Positions 1-5,535 of a stretch of 5,649 nucleotides of DNA are shown one piece after another. The DNA lies in contig JALTYD010000037.1 of assembly GCA_027046525.1 (NCBI GenBank), forward strand, positions 1-5,649, read 5' to 3'. The first letter of the stretch is position 1. Every line of letters begins with the position of its first letter. The DNA is from Pyrodictiaceae archaeon. Lineage in GTDB: Archaea; Thermoproteota; Thermoprotei_A; Sulfolobales; Pyrodictiaceae. A program made the position numbers and the translations under genes. The notes under the pieces are model-generated. The model ran no database searches. It saw only the letters and a program-made list of their open reading frames with translations, and was not told where the DNA came from.

Positions 1-351
1 ATTAAAGGTAGAGAAGAGAAATGCTACATAGTCAATAGTTTGTTTTCCAGCACCACACTCTGCAAACGCTCCAATGAGAGTTTTACCTCTTCTAACATTG
101 GAATCTACACATTTATCATCTAGGCCCAAGAGAAAATCACCTTTTACAATCAAGTACCTACCACTTCTCATAGATAATAGCTGACAGCAATCAATAAACC
201 TATCTAAGAAGGCCATAAGGCGGAAATGCTCATAATAGATACCTAGAGGCATAGTAGAGTATGATGGAACTTTAATAGATGCTGTTAAGTTGGCAAAGTT
301 GCTCAACTGTGCTAGTAAAGCTGAGAGGCGGAGGAAACCAGCTTTTCTCAA
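1..351 (-). CDS. Unidentified protein, 3' part beyond the window edge
   Basis: On the minus strand this frame has no stop from a TAG at 382-384 to the window edge, about 127 codons, which is long for chance in AT-rich DNA. I do not recognise the product. The translation contains a segment reading RYLIVKGDFLLGLDDK, four cysteines, and near the edge a stretch AECGAGKQT that resembles a Walker A loop but has Gln where Ser/Thr is expected, so no ATPase is claimed. Possible starts are TTG at 351-349 and ATG at 252-250; neither has a GGTG ribosome-binding motif, so the 5' end is uncertain. The frame lies directly downstream of the decayed integrase and overlaps the end of its frame. Ile codons are ATT or ATC with no ATA, unlike the host genes to the right. 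It is probably cargo of the same mobile element, and it may itself be a remnant. Confidence 0.4.
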   Translation of the reverse strand, partial: MRKAGFLRLSALLAQLSNFANLTASIKVPSYSTMPLGIYYEHFRLMAFLDRFIDCCQLLSMRSGRYLIVKGDFLLGLDDKCVDSNVRRGKTLIGAFAECGAGKQTIDYVAFLFSTFN

Positions 352-1382
352 AGAGCTTGTATAGAGTTGTAGTTTGAAGATCTAAGTCTAGGCTTTCGAT
401 TAGGTAGAGGTAGGGTTCTACTGCTCCATGGTACTCTTCTGCTATCCTTCATATATGTTTGATGTAGTGGGCGACTATCACACGACTCAGTCTACCTTGT
501 AGCAGATTTGCTTCTACACTATCAAGTTCTGATTCGAGCATCACAGCTTTGTGTGTCTTCCTCAATAGCTTAAGAGATACATCAGCTTCTCGCAGGTACT
601 TGTCAAGCTTTTCTCCTAGTCCTAGAGGTAGAACTCTGCTTGAGGTCTCTTCAAGTTCTTTAGGAATCATTGTAATCCAAGCTTTCTTCTTCCCTCCATC
701 ATAACCAAGGTGTACAACTACGACTTTAGAGTGCTCAAACTTTCTAAGATCATGTCAATGCTCAAACATGTGGCGTAGCTCGCTTCCACGTAGCCCTGTA
801 AAGAACCATGTTACAGCAACTATGTGCAAGACGAGTCCTAGTCCTTTCCTCTCACTAGGATGTTGTAGCATATTGATAGCCTGTTCTACTATGTCCTCCT
901 TCTCTGACTCAAACTCAAAGATGTCAAATTCAACTTTTTGACTTTGTATCAACATGTTTACGTAGTAGAGTGAAGTCTACGTTAAAGCTAATACCATTGA
1001 TTCTGCAGAATTCAGCAAGAGACCTCAGAGCCTCTATAGCATACTTAGCTTTTCTCCATGTAGACTTCTTGAGTATCAGTGGATTAGAAATTGTAGCTAA
1101 GCCTAGCTTCAGGTAGCAGGCGAGATTACGTGTATGCCACTTACCGTAGCGCTGGTAGACATATTCAGTGAATTTATCCACTAGTTGGGAGCTTATTGAA
1201 AACTTACACGAAGTTGCAGAAGCTGCAATATCCAATACAGTATTCCGTGCAGAGATCTCAGCGGTGGGTGGAAAATTCATACGACTAGAATGTGACTGGT
1301 TTATGGAGCTTACCATATAACTGGCACGTGGTTTTGGTGCTTCAAATCCCTCGCTACCATGCTGGGCCCTGCCTCTAGACAA
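272..1382 (-). pseudogene. Decayed archaeal SSV-type tyrosine recombinase (integrase), C-terminal int fragment
   Basis: A site-specific recombinase of the tyrosine (phage integrase) family, read right to left in three pieces. Piece 1 (1382 to about 940) holds a helical DNA-binding region (around QLVDKFTEYVYQRYGKW). Piece 2 (955-755) contains FFTGLRGSEL, which carries the first catalytic Arg. Piece 3 (754-452) has a lysine-rich hairpin (GGKKKAWI), then KLLRK and LLQGRLSRVIVAHYIK, matching the later basic and His boxes. After a TGA at 449-451 the same frame continues RIAEEYHGAVEPYL, a plausible nucleophilic-Tyr region. Lesions: an extra A in the A5 run at 935-939 shifts the frame, and TGA codons at 755-757 and 449-451 interrupt it. 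The frame remains open to a TAA at 272-274, but conserved sequence probably ends near 380. A TAG at 1383-1385 abuts the 5' end and no good start exists, which suits an int(C) half left by integration into a tRNA gene. The family call is fairly sure; the exact limits are not. Confidence 0.75.
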
Positions 1383-1385
1383 CTA
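1339..1385 (+). other. Candidate attachment-site remnant (attR-like, tRNA 3'-end similarity)
   Basis: On the plus strand GCTTCAAATCCC at 1339-1350 resembles the conserved T-loop of archaeal tRNAs (GGTTCAAATCC). Read antisense it gives the peptide EGFEAP at the start of the integrase fragment, close to the GFEP-type peptides produced when a tRNA T-arm is translated backwards. It sits at the extreme 5' end of the int fragment, where SSV-type elements keep their attachment sequence after integration. Against it, the bases on the two sides of the loop do not form a proper T-stem and no full acceptor stem can be drawn, so this is at best a decayed or partial copy. No intact tRNA gene is visible in the window. 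Confidence 0.3.
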
Positions 1386-1474
1386 AAAATCTCAACTCAC
1401 TAGAAGTTCTCAACAACCTATAGTATCCAAGCTGGTAGCTCTAGAACCCTACTACTCTTTCTATAGATACAGAC

Positions 1475-1486
1475 AAAATTATAGTA
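1475..1486 (+). promoter_or_regulatory. Possible TATA box for the phosphodiesterase operon
   Basis: An A-run followed by TTATAGTA fits an archaeal BRE/TATA pair. Transcription would begin about 25 bases downstream, inside the inverted repeat, giving a leader of roughly 40 bases before ATG 1548. A second candidate, AGTATAC at 1500-1506, lies within the inverted repeat itself. The choice between the two cannot be made from sequence alone. Confidence 0.3.
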
Positions 1487-1495
1487 ATCTAGAAC

Positions 1496-1523
1496 AGCTA
1501 GTATACTTCAAGGAATACTAGCT
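1496..1523. repeat. Perfect 9-bp inverted repeat before the phosphodiesterase gene
   Basis: Arms AGCTAGTAT (1496-1504) and ATACTAGCT (1515-1523) are exact reverse complements separated by 10 bases. The repeat ends 24 bases before the preferred ATG and overlaps a TATA-like AGTATAC. It could be an operator for a dimeric repressor or a hairpin in the leader. The strand-symmetric, AT-rich arms include CTAG, which is common in this DNA, so part of the symmetry may be coincidental. Confidence 0.5.
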
Positions 1524-1547
1524 AAGTGAAGCCGAGAAGTGGCTATT

Positions 1548-3029
1548 ATGACAAAACTACTAGTACTAGGCTACGATGGTCTCGACCCTCTAATGTTAGA
1601 TTATATGCCAGTTCTAAGAAGCAAATTTAGATCTGCTAAACTAGATACTATAATACCGTTAACATATCCTTCTTGGACTACTATAATGACAGGTGTTCCA
1701 CCCGATATACATGGTATACTAGACTTCTTCTACTACTACAAAGACAATAGGAATACATGGAAAACAAGACTGTATACAGCTAATGATCTAAAATATCCAC
1801 GACTACACGAAATACTACACATAACTAGTAAAAACATAAAATACGCTGTAATCGACCCCATACCTCCTACACCAATACATCCACCTAAAAGAGATAACTT
1901 TATAGGAAGAATATGGGGAGTAGGACTAGACCCTCTCTCTGTGCCAAAAGACTATCTATCAAAATTCTTCGATACTAATATGATAAACAAACTCATAAAG
2001 TACATCAGGAACAACTACAACTGCAATAGTAATCTAGAGAAAGCAGTTGAAATAATCCACTACTACCACGATGGAGTAGAAAAACTCCTAAAACAAAACT
2101 ACGACCTAGTATGGGTTACGATGAACCTCCCAGACTTATTCATACATAGATGTAGAGAATCTCTACATAGGATAGATAAATATCTAAAACCAGTACTAGT
2201 AGAACTAGATAATCTTGCTAAAACAGCTCAACAGAACTGCCCAAATACAATAATAGTAAGTGATCATGGATTTAGTACCTACAAGTATAGAGTAAATATA
2301 AACAGACTACTCTACGATCACGGCCTCATAAAACCCGGGAGAGGTGGCCATAATCCACTCAGCCAACTACTCACTAGAGATAGAAAACACCATAGAACAG
2401 TAATACCACAAATAGCTATTAGTTTAGCACGTAATATTCTATCCAGAAATAGAGTACTGAGGAATCTCTCGAGGAAGATTCTACTAAAACTCGATATACA
2501 CATAGCTACTCATCCCATGATAGATGAAGAATTATCAAAAGCATATTCACCAGTACCATTAACAACACAAATACCACCAATATTTGTAGTACTCGTAAAT
2601 GACCCTGACTACATAGAAGATGTCACTAAAATAATAGAGGAACACGCTGGTGTCATGGTATATATCCCTAGATCCAAATATCCAGTAATCTATGTAATAC
2701 CTAGCAATAATAGATTCCCTGTACCAGGATCTATAAAATCTCCACTAGTAGAAGAATTAAGTGTTGAAAATCACTCACTCTATGGTGTTGTAGCACTAGA
2801 TATAGAGGGACTAAGTAGATACTCTGGTCTACCAGAAATACTGCCTTCAACTACTATAGCTCCACTCTCTCTATGCATCTTAGGTATACCCTACGGCGAA
2901 GAAATGCCTAGTAGAAATCTAGCTTCTGAGATATGTGGTAAATCTGAAGAAAACCTAGGACTTATCAGATACTCAAAACGCTGGATTATCTATAGAAAGA
3001 TACAACAGAGACTTAAACCTAGCTACTAA
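1548..3029 (+). CDS. Alkaline-phosphatase-superfamily protein (type I phosphodiesterase/nucleotide pyrophosphatase family)
   Basis: A predicted two-metal phosphodiesterase or phosphatase; the substrate is unknown. Counting from ATG 1548 (493 residues), the metal and catalytic residues of the family are visible in order: Asp10 in LGYDGLDP, the likely nucleophile Thr39 in LTYPSWTTIMTG, HG at 55-56, Asp196 and His200 in PDLFIH, Asp239-His240 in VSDHGF, and His409 in NHSLYG. The C-terminal PSTTIAPLSLCILGIP matches the usual closing segment of the fold. No signal peptide or membrane helix is obvious, so it is probably cytoplasmic. ATG 1548 is preferred because GAAGTGG at 1536-1542 is a near match to the archaeal ribosome-binding sequence; an in-frame GTG at 1539 overlaps that motif and would add three residues. 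It is the first gene of a probable transcript with the alkyltransferase 19 bp downstream. Codon use is rich in ATA, CTA and AGA. The family is secure; the physiological role (nucleotide, phospholipid or glycan phosphodiester cleavage) is open. Confidence 0.88.
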   Translation: MTKLLVLGYDGLDPLMLDYMPVLRSKFRSAKLDTIIPLTYPSWTTIMTGVPPDIHGILDFFYYYKDNRNTWKTRLYTANDLKYPRLHEILHITSKNIKYAVIDPIPPTPIHPPKRDNFIGRIWGVGLDPLSVPKDYLSKFFDTNMINKLIKYIRNNYNCNSNLEKAVEIIHYYHDGVEKLLKQNYDLVWVTMNLPDLFIHRCRESLHRIDKYLKPVLVELDNLAKTAQQNCPNTIIVSDHGFSTYKYRVNINRLLYDHGLIKPGRGGHNPLSQLLTRDRKHHRTVIPQIAISLARNILSRNRVLRNLSRKILLKLDIHIATHPMIDEELSKAYSPVPLTTQIPPIFVVLVNDPDYIEDVTKIIEEHAGVMVYIPRSKYPVIYVIPSNNRFPVPGSIKSPLVEELSVENHSLYGVVALDIEGLSRYSGLPEILPSTTIAPLSLCILGIPYGEEMPSRNLASEICGKSEENLGLIRYSKRWIIYRKIQQRLKPSY

Positions 3030-3048
3030 TAATCCCATAGGGTATAGC

Positions 3049-3426
3049 TTGTTGACTACAAGATCTAGAAAAAGCAGTATCTCTAGTCCGCGTAGAAAAT
3101 GTGATTATATCTATCTACTACTATCGCTAGTCCCTATAGGCTATACTATAACTTACAAGCTACTAGCAGAACTCGTATCAACAAGCCCTAGAGCTGTAGG
3201 AGTATGTATGAAGTATAACACTAATCTCATTGTAGTACCATGTCATAGAGTAGTATCTACTCGAGGTATTGGAGGCTTCTCTCTAGGAGTAGATTTTAAA
3301 AAGAAACTTCTCGAACTCGAAGAATATACTCCCAATAAGAAGCTCAATACTATTGAAGAATTCTGGGACATCGTAGATAGCGAAGGAGTAGTAGTAGATA
3401 TTAACAACCTAGAGCAAAATAGCTAG
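3049..3426 (+). CDS. ogt: Methylated-DNA-[protein]-cysteine S-methyltransferase, single C-terminal domain
   Basis: Repairs O6-alkylguanine in DNA by transferring the alkyl group irreversibly to its own cysteine. The 125-residue product holds the full C-terminal catalytic domain: the VPIGYTITYKLLAE segment with the DNA-contacting Tyr36, the arginine-finger region SPRAVG (Arg48), the Asn hinge (Asn57), the active site PCHRV with Cys65, then GIGGFSLG and KKKLLELE. Having Cys rather than Trp at the active site argues for a true transferase, not an alkyltransferase-like protein. The N-terminal RNase-H-like domain found in most family members (for example the roughly 150-residue Sulfolobus protein) is absent. 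The frame is open upstream only to a TAG at 2956-2958 and offers no start before TTG 3049 or TTG 3052. A weak GGGT at 3040-3043 could serve as ribosome-binding site. A tail of about 30 residues (from 95) is unusual. It lies 19 bp after the phosphodiesterase and is probably cotranscribed. Confidence 0.87.
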   Translation: MLTTRSRKSSISSPRRKCDYIYLLLSLVPIGYTITYKLLAELVSTSPRAVGVCMKYNTNLIVVPCHRVVSTRGIGGFSLGVDFKKKLLELEEYTPNKKLNTIEEFWDIVDSEGVVVDINNLEQNS

Positions 3427-3474
3427 CAGGATTACTACTACTAGGAGCATACTGTTGTAGGAAAAAGAGGAAAT

Positions 3475-3478
3475 GGTG
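3475..3478 (+). promoter_or_regulatory. Ribosome-binding site (GGTG) fixing the transporter start
   Basis: GGTG lies 6 bases before GTG 3485. The nearby ATG at 3473 leads to a stop after three codons, so this motif supports the GTG as the true start. Confidence 0.6.
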
Positions 3479-3484
3479 TACTAG

Positions 3485-4360
3485 GTGGAGAAGATAGATA
3501 TCAAAAAATTCGTCAAACCACAGTCACTAGCACTTCTTCTTGCACTAGTAGGTATCTCGTGGGCAGCACCACTAGCTAGACTTGCAGGAGTTGATGGATA
3601 TACAGCTGCTTGGTGGAGACTACTAGTAGGCACAGTTATCACTCTACTAGCTCATCTACTATTCATAGGAAAACCTAGGTTTGAGAGAGACTGGACAATA
3701 ATAAGTATACTAAGTGGAATATTCCTAGCTCTACATTTCTCGCTATGGCTTGAGAGTCTAAGACACATGACAGTATCATCATCTACGGGTATAGTAGTCT
3801 CATATCCTATAATAGCTGGTCTCTATGATGCTCTAGTCTCTAGAGAAATAACTGCTAGGAAATTCGCAGGAGTAGTTATAGGATTTTTGGGAGTACTAGT
3901 ACTATCAACTCCATGGGCTGGTGCAACACTCTTTGGAGGTATACTATCATTCACAGCAGCTATTATGGCAGCAGCATATATAATTATAGGGAGGAGAGTT
4001 AGGAAGAGAGAAATATCTACACTCTCATACACACTAGTAGCTTATGGCTCTGCTCTACTCTTTCTAACAGGATTTGTCCTAGCTGGTAGACAGCCCTGGA
4101 ATGTACCACAGACAAGTATACCATACCTAATACTACTAGGAATAGTACCAATGTTACTCGGCCACAGCATGATAAACTACTCTCTAAGATACTATCCAGC
4201 ATCAGCTGTAGCAACTATAACGCTACTAGAACCATATGGAGCTGGAATCCTCGCATGGCTTGTTATAGACGAGCCAGTACCACCAGTAACAGCTATTGGT
4301 GCTTTCTTAACAATACTAGGCGCCAAAATAGTACTATCATCACCTAGCCAAGAGACCTAA
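3485..4360 (+). CDS. EamA/DMT-family membrane transporter
   Basis: An integral membrane protein of the drug/metabolite transporter superfamily, 291 residues, the normal length for a two-EamA-domain member. About ten membrane helices can be drawn (near residues 13-32, 38-60, 70-90, 97-115, 126-143, 148-169, 178-198, 211-230, 238-260 and 267-286), in two homologous halves. Family hallmarks include the Arg in TAAWWRLL (Arg45) and the second-half LLEPYGAGILAWLVIDEP segment followed by a Gly-rich last helix. Both termini are expected to be cytoplasmic, with a basic loop GRRVRKRE between the halves. The substrate cannot be read from sequence; relatives export amino acids, nucleotide-type metabolites or drugs. 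The start is GTG with a GGTG ribosome-binding motif. It follows the alkyltransferase by 58 bp with no clear TATA box, so readthrough from the upstream operon is possible. Its end overlaps the convergent aldolase gene by 17 bp. Confidence 0.88.
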   Translation: MEKIDIKKFVKPQSLALLLALVGISWAAPLARLAGVDGYTAAWWRLLVGTVITLLAHLLFIGKPRFERDWTIISILSGIFLALHFSLWLESLRHMTVSSSTGIVVSYPIIAGLYDALVSREITARKFAGVVIGFLGVLVLSTPWAGATLFGGILSFTAAIMAAAYIIIGRRVRKREISTLSYTLVAYGSALLFLTGFVLAGRQPWNVPQTSIPYLILLGIVPMLLGHSMINYSLRYYPASAVATITLLEPYGAGILAWLVIDEPVPPVTAIGAFLTILGAKIVLSSPSQET

Positions 4361-4967
4361 GTAGCTTATTTAGAATCGATACAAACGCTATATCCTCGAG
4401 TACTTCTAGTTTATCAACAGCTTCATAGATAGCTTCAACAGGATCATCAGAAGTACCAATAGCAACAACACCATGTCTCTTAATAACAACTACATCACAA
4501 TCCTCTGACGCTTTTGCAACAGCACGAGCAAGCTCAATACTACCAGGCTTATACTCACTTATACTCTCTACACATCCTCCAAGATAATACTCTGCTTCTA
4601 CACCTAGTAGAGAATAATCTATACTAACTCCACTAGTATAGGCAAAAACAGCAAGAGGATTATGAGCATGTATAACCGCTCTAGCATCACTCCTAGCTTT
4701 GTACACCTCTAGGTGCATCTTATACTCACTACTAGGATTACCCTCATATACATAACCCTCTAAATTCATTACAGCTATATCTTCTGGCTTCAATCTATGC
4801 TTAGAAACACCACTAGGTGTTATATAGACAAAAACAGCACCACTATCACCAACTCTGAAAATAGCACTAGCATTCCCTCCACGTAGATTTAATAATCTCC
4901 TACTATGCAGAATCTTCATAGCATCAACAAGTGCACTTCTTATCTCAAGCCCTAAACTCTTACCCAC
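4344..4967 (-). CDS. Class II aldolase/adducin family protein (fuculose-1-phosphate aldolase-like)
   Basis: A predicted zinc-dependent aldolase that would cleave a ketose 1-phosphate into dihydroxyacetone phosphate and an aldehyde. The 207-residue length is typical. The key elements match L-fuculose-phosphate aldolase: phosphate-binding GGNAS (30-34), TPSG (50-53) and SS (79-80), the catalytic Glu81 in SSEYKMH, and zinc ligands His100 and His102 in VIHAHNP plus His165 in KRHGVVAIG. All catalytic residues are present, so an active enzyme is likely. In methanogens a related enzyme acts on lactaldehyde-forming sugar phosphates and has been tied to 5-deoxyribose disposal; the same role here is a guess. 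Methylthioribulose-phosphate dehydratase (MtnB) shares the fold and is an alternative. The start is GTG with GGTG seven bases upstream; an ATG at 4980 is out of frame. It is transcribed toward the transporter and overlaps it by 17 bp. Confidence 0.87.
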   Translation of the reverse strand: MGKSLGLEIRSALVDAMKILHSRRLLNLRGGNASAIFRVGDSGAVFVYITPSGVSKHRLKPEDIAVMNLEGYVYEGNPSSEYKMHLEVYKARSDARAVIHAHNPLAVFAYTSGVSIDYSLLGVEAEYYLGGCVESISEYKPGSIELARAVAKASEDCDVVVIKRHGVVAIGTSDDPVEAIYEAVDKLEVLEDIAFVSILNKLLRSLG

Positions 4968-4974
4968 TAAACAA

Positions 4975-4978
4975 CACC
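4975..4978 (-). promoter_or_regulatory. Ribosome-binding site (GGTG) fixing the aldolase start
   Basis: Minus-strand GGTG lies seven bases before GTG 4967. It supports that start over the out-of-frame ATG just upstream. Confidence 0.6.
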
Positions 4979-5003
4979 ATCTAAACTACACTACTATACA
5001 ATA

Positions 5004-5011
5004 CTATTATA
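5004..5011 (-). promoter_or_regulatory. Possible TATA box for the aldolase gene
   Basis: Minus-strand TATAATAG is centred about 40 bases before GTG 4967. That would place the transcription start near 4981 and give a short leader that still contains the GGTG motif. Confidence 0.35.
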
Positions 5012-5016
5012 GTAAT

Positions 5017-5034
5017 CTGTAGAATACTCTACAG
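5017..5034. repeat. Perfect 7-bp inverted repeat upstream of the aldolase promoter
   Basis: Arms CTGTAGA (5017-5023) and TCTACAG (5028-5034) flank a 4-base loop. The repeat sits between the zinc-ribbon gene's end and the aldolase TATA candidate, so it could be an operator or a hairpin in the 3' tail of the zinc-ribbon transcript. Confidence 0.4.
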
Positions 5035-5040
5035 CTATAA

Positions 5041-5057
5041 GAAACAAAAAGATAGAC
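5041..5057 (-). terminator. Possible T-rich terminator of the zinc-ribbon gene
   Basis: Read on the minus strand this stretch is T-rich, with a run of five T (5046-5050), about 40 bases past the zinc-ribbon stop codon. Archaeal transcription commonly ends at such oligo-T tracts. The run is short, so this is tentative. Confidence 0.3.
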
Positions 5058-5095
5058 AACAACTACAACCAAAATATATACAATAATGCCTAGAA

Positions 5096-5494
5096 CTAGC
5101 TACTACTCTCCTCAGTAGATACTTCGTCATCTACATCACTAGGAACATCTAGCTCAGATAAAGTCATAGAACCCTCAAATACTTCTCTCCTTATATCATC
5201 GATAACTTCTGGATCAAGATCTAGCTGATCAAGATACTTATTGAGAAACTTAGTCCCAGTAATATACTCTCTTTGTATCTCGAATATTCTACGCGCAAAT
5301 TCTTTCTTCCCATCGACTTTAATCACTATGTCATCAAGTCTAGGTCTACGTAGCGGAGAACCACATCTAAGACATATACCTCCATACTGAGCAATAACTT
5401 CATCAGGAGTAGGAACTCCATAGCTATTCTGTCCTACTTTAACAAATACAGAGAGAGGATACCCACATGATCCACATACGTACATAACAGGCAT
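5096..5494 (-). CDS. Uncharacterised zinc-ribbon protein with acidic C-terminal tail
   Basis: I do not recognise a characterised function. From ATG 5494 the product has 132 residues. Two CxxC pairs (Cys7/Cys10 in CGSC and Cys41/Cys44 in CLRC), each followed by Gly and then Pro-Leu, form a probable treble-free zinc ribbon. Between them lies a conserved-looking SYGVPTPDEVI segment. The ribbon is followed by a helical region (about 62-108) rich in charged residues, and the end (111-132) is strongly acidic and Ser-rich. Such small zinc-ribbon proteins are often parts of archaeal transcription or RNA-handling machinery, but that is only an analogy. A longer frame reaches TTG 5554; I prefer ATG 5494 because GGTG lies eight bases before it and a TATA-like box falls inside the extra 60 bases. 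It is the first visible gene of its transcript and reads in the same direction as the aldolase 128 bp downstream. Confidence 0.7.
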   Translation of the reverse strand: MPVMYVCGSCGYPLSVFVKVGQNSYGVPTPDEVIAQYGGICLRCGSPLRRPRLDDIVIKVDGKKEFARRIFEIQREYITGTKFLNKYLDQLDLDPEVIDDIRREVFEGSMTLSELDVPSDVDDEVSTEESSS

Positions 5495-5502
5495 GAGTAG
5501 AA

Positions 5503-5506
5503 CACC
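5503..5506 (-). promoter_or_regulatory. Ribosome-binding site (GGTG) fixing the zinc-ribbon start
   Basis: Minus-strand GGTG lies eight bases before ATG 5494, supporting it over the longer TTG 5554 start. Confidence 0.55.
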
Positions 5507-5524
5507 GCAGTAATACTTTAGTTT

Positions 5525-5535
5525 ATACTTAAATA
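5525..5535 (-). promoter_or_regulatory. Probable TATA box of the zinc-ribbon gene
   Basis: Minus-strand TATTTAAGTAT is centred about 36 bases before ATG 5494. Transcription would start near 5505, leaving a very short leader. A second AT-rich box, TTTAAAAAGTA, lies near 5574-5584, and on the plus strand the same region could serve a gene beyond the window. The stretch 5555-5649 otherwise shows no gene. Confidence 0.4.

Noticed and set aside
1..60. Walker A ATPase motif in the left-edge frame
   Set aside because: The AECGAGKQT stretch has Gln instead of Ser/Thr after Lys, and no other ATPase motif is visible.
935..955. Programmed frameshift in the integrase
   Set aside because: A +1 slip at A5 could join the frames, but two further in-frame TGA codons make gene decay the simpler reading.
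1321..1385. Complete tRNA gene near the element border
   Set aside because: Only a T-loop-like segment is present; acceptor, D and anticodon arms cannot be folded on either strand.
1539..1547. GTG 1539 as the phosphodiesterase start
   Set aside because: It overlaps the likely ribosome-binding motif GAAGTGG; ATG 1548 has the better spacing. It remains possible, as it changes only three residues.
2318..2503. 61-codon open frame antisense to the phosphodiesterase gene
   Set aside because: It lies wholly inside a well-supported gene, has no ribosome-binding motif and no recognisable domain.
3823..4214. Two open frames (3823-4032 and 4017-4214) antisense to the transporter
   Set aside because: Both are mirror frames of the membrane-helix codons of the transporter, with no independent support.
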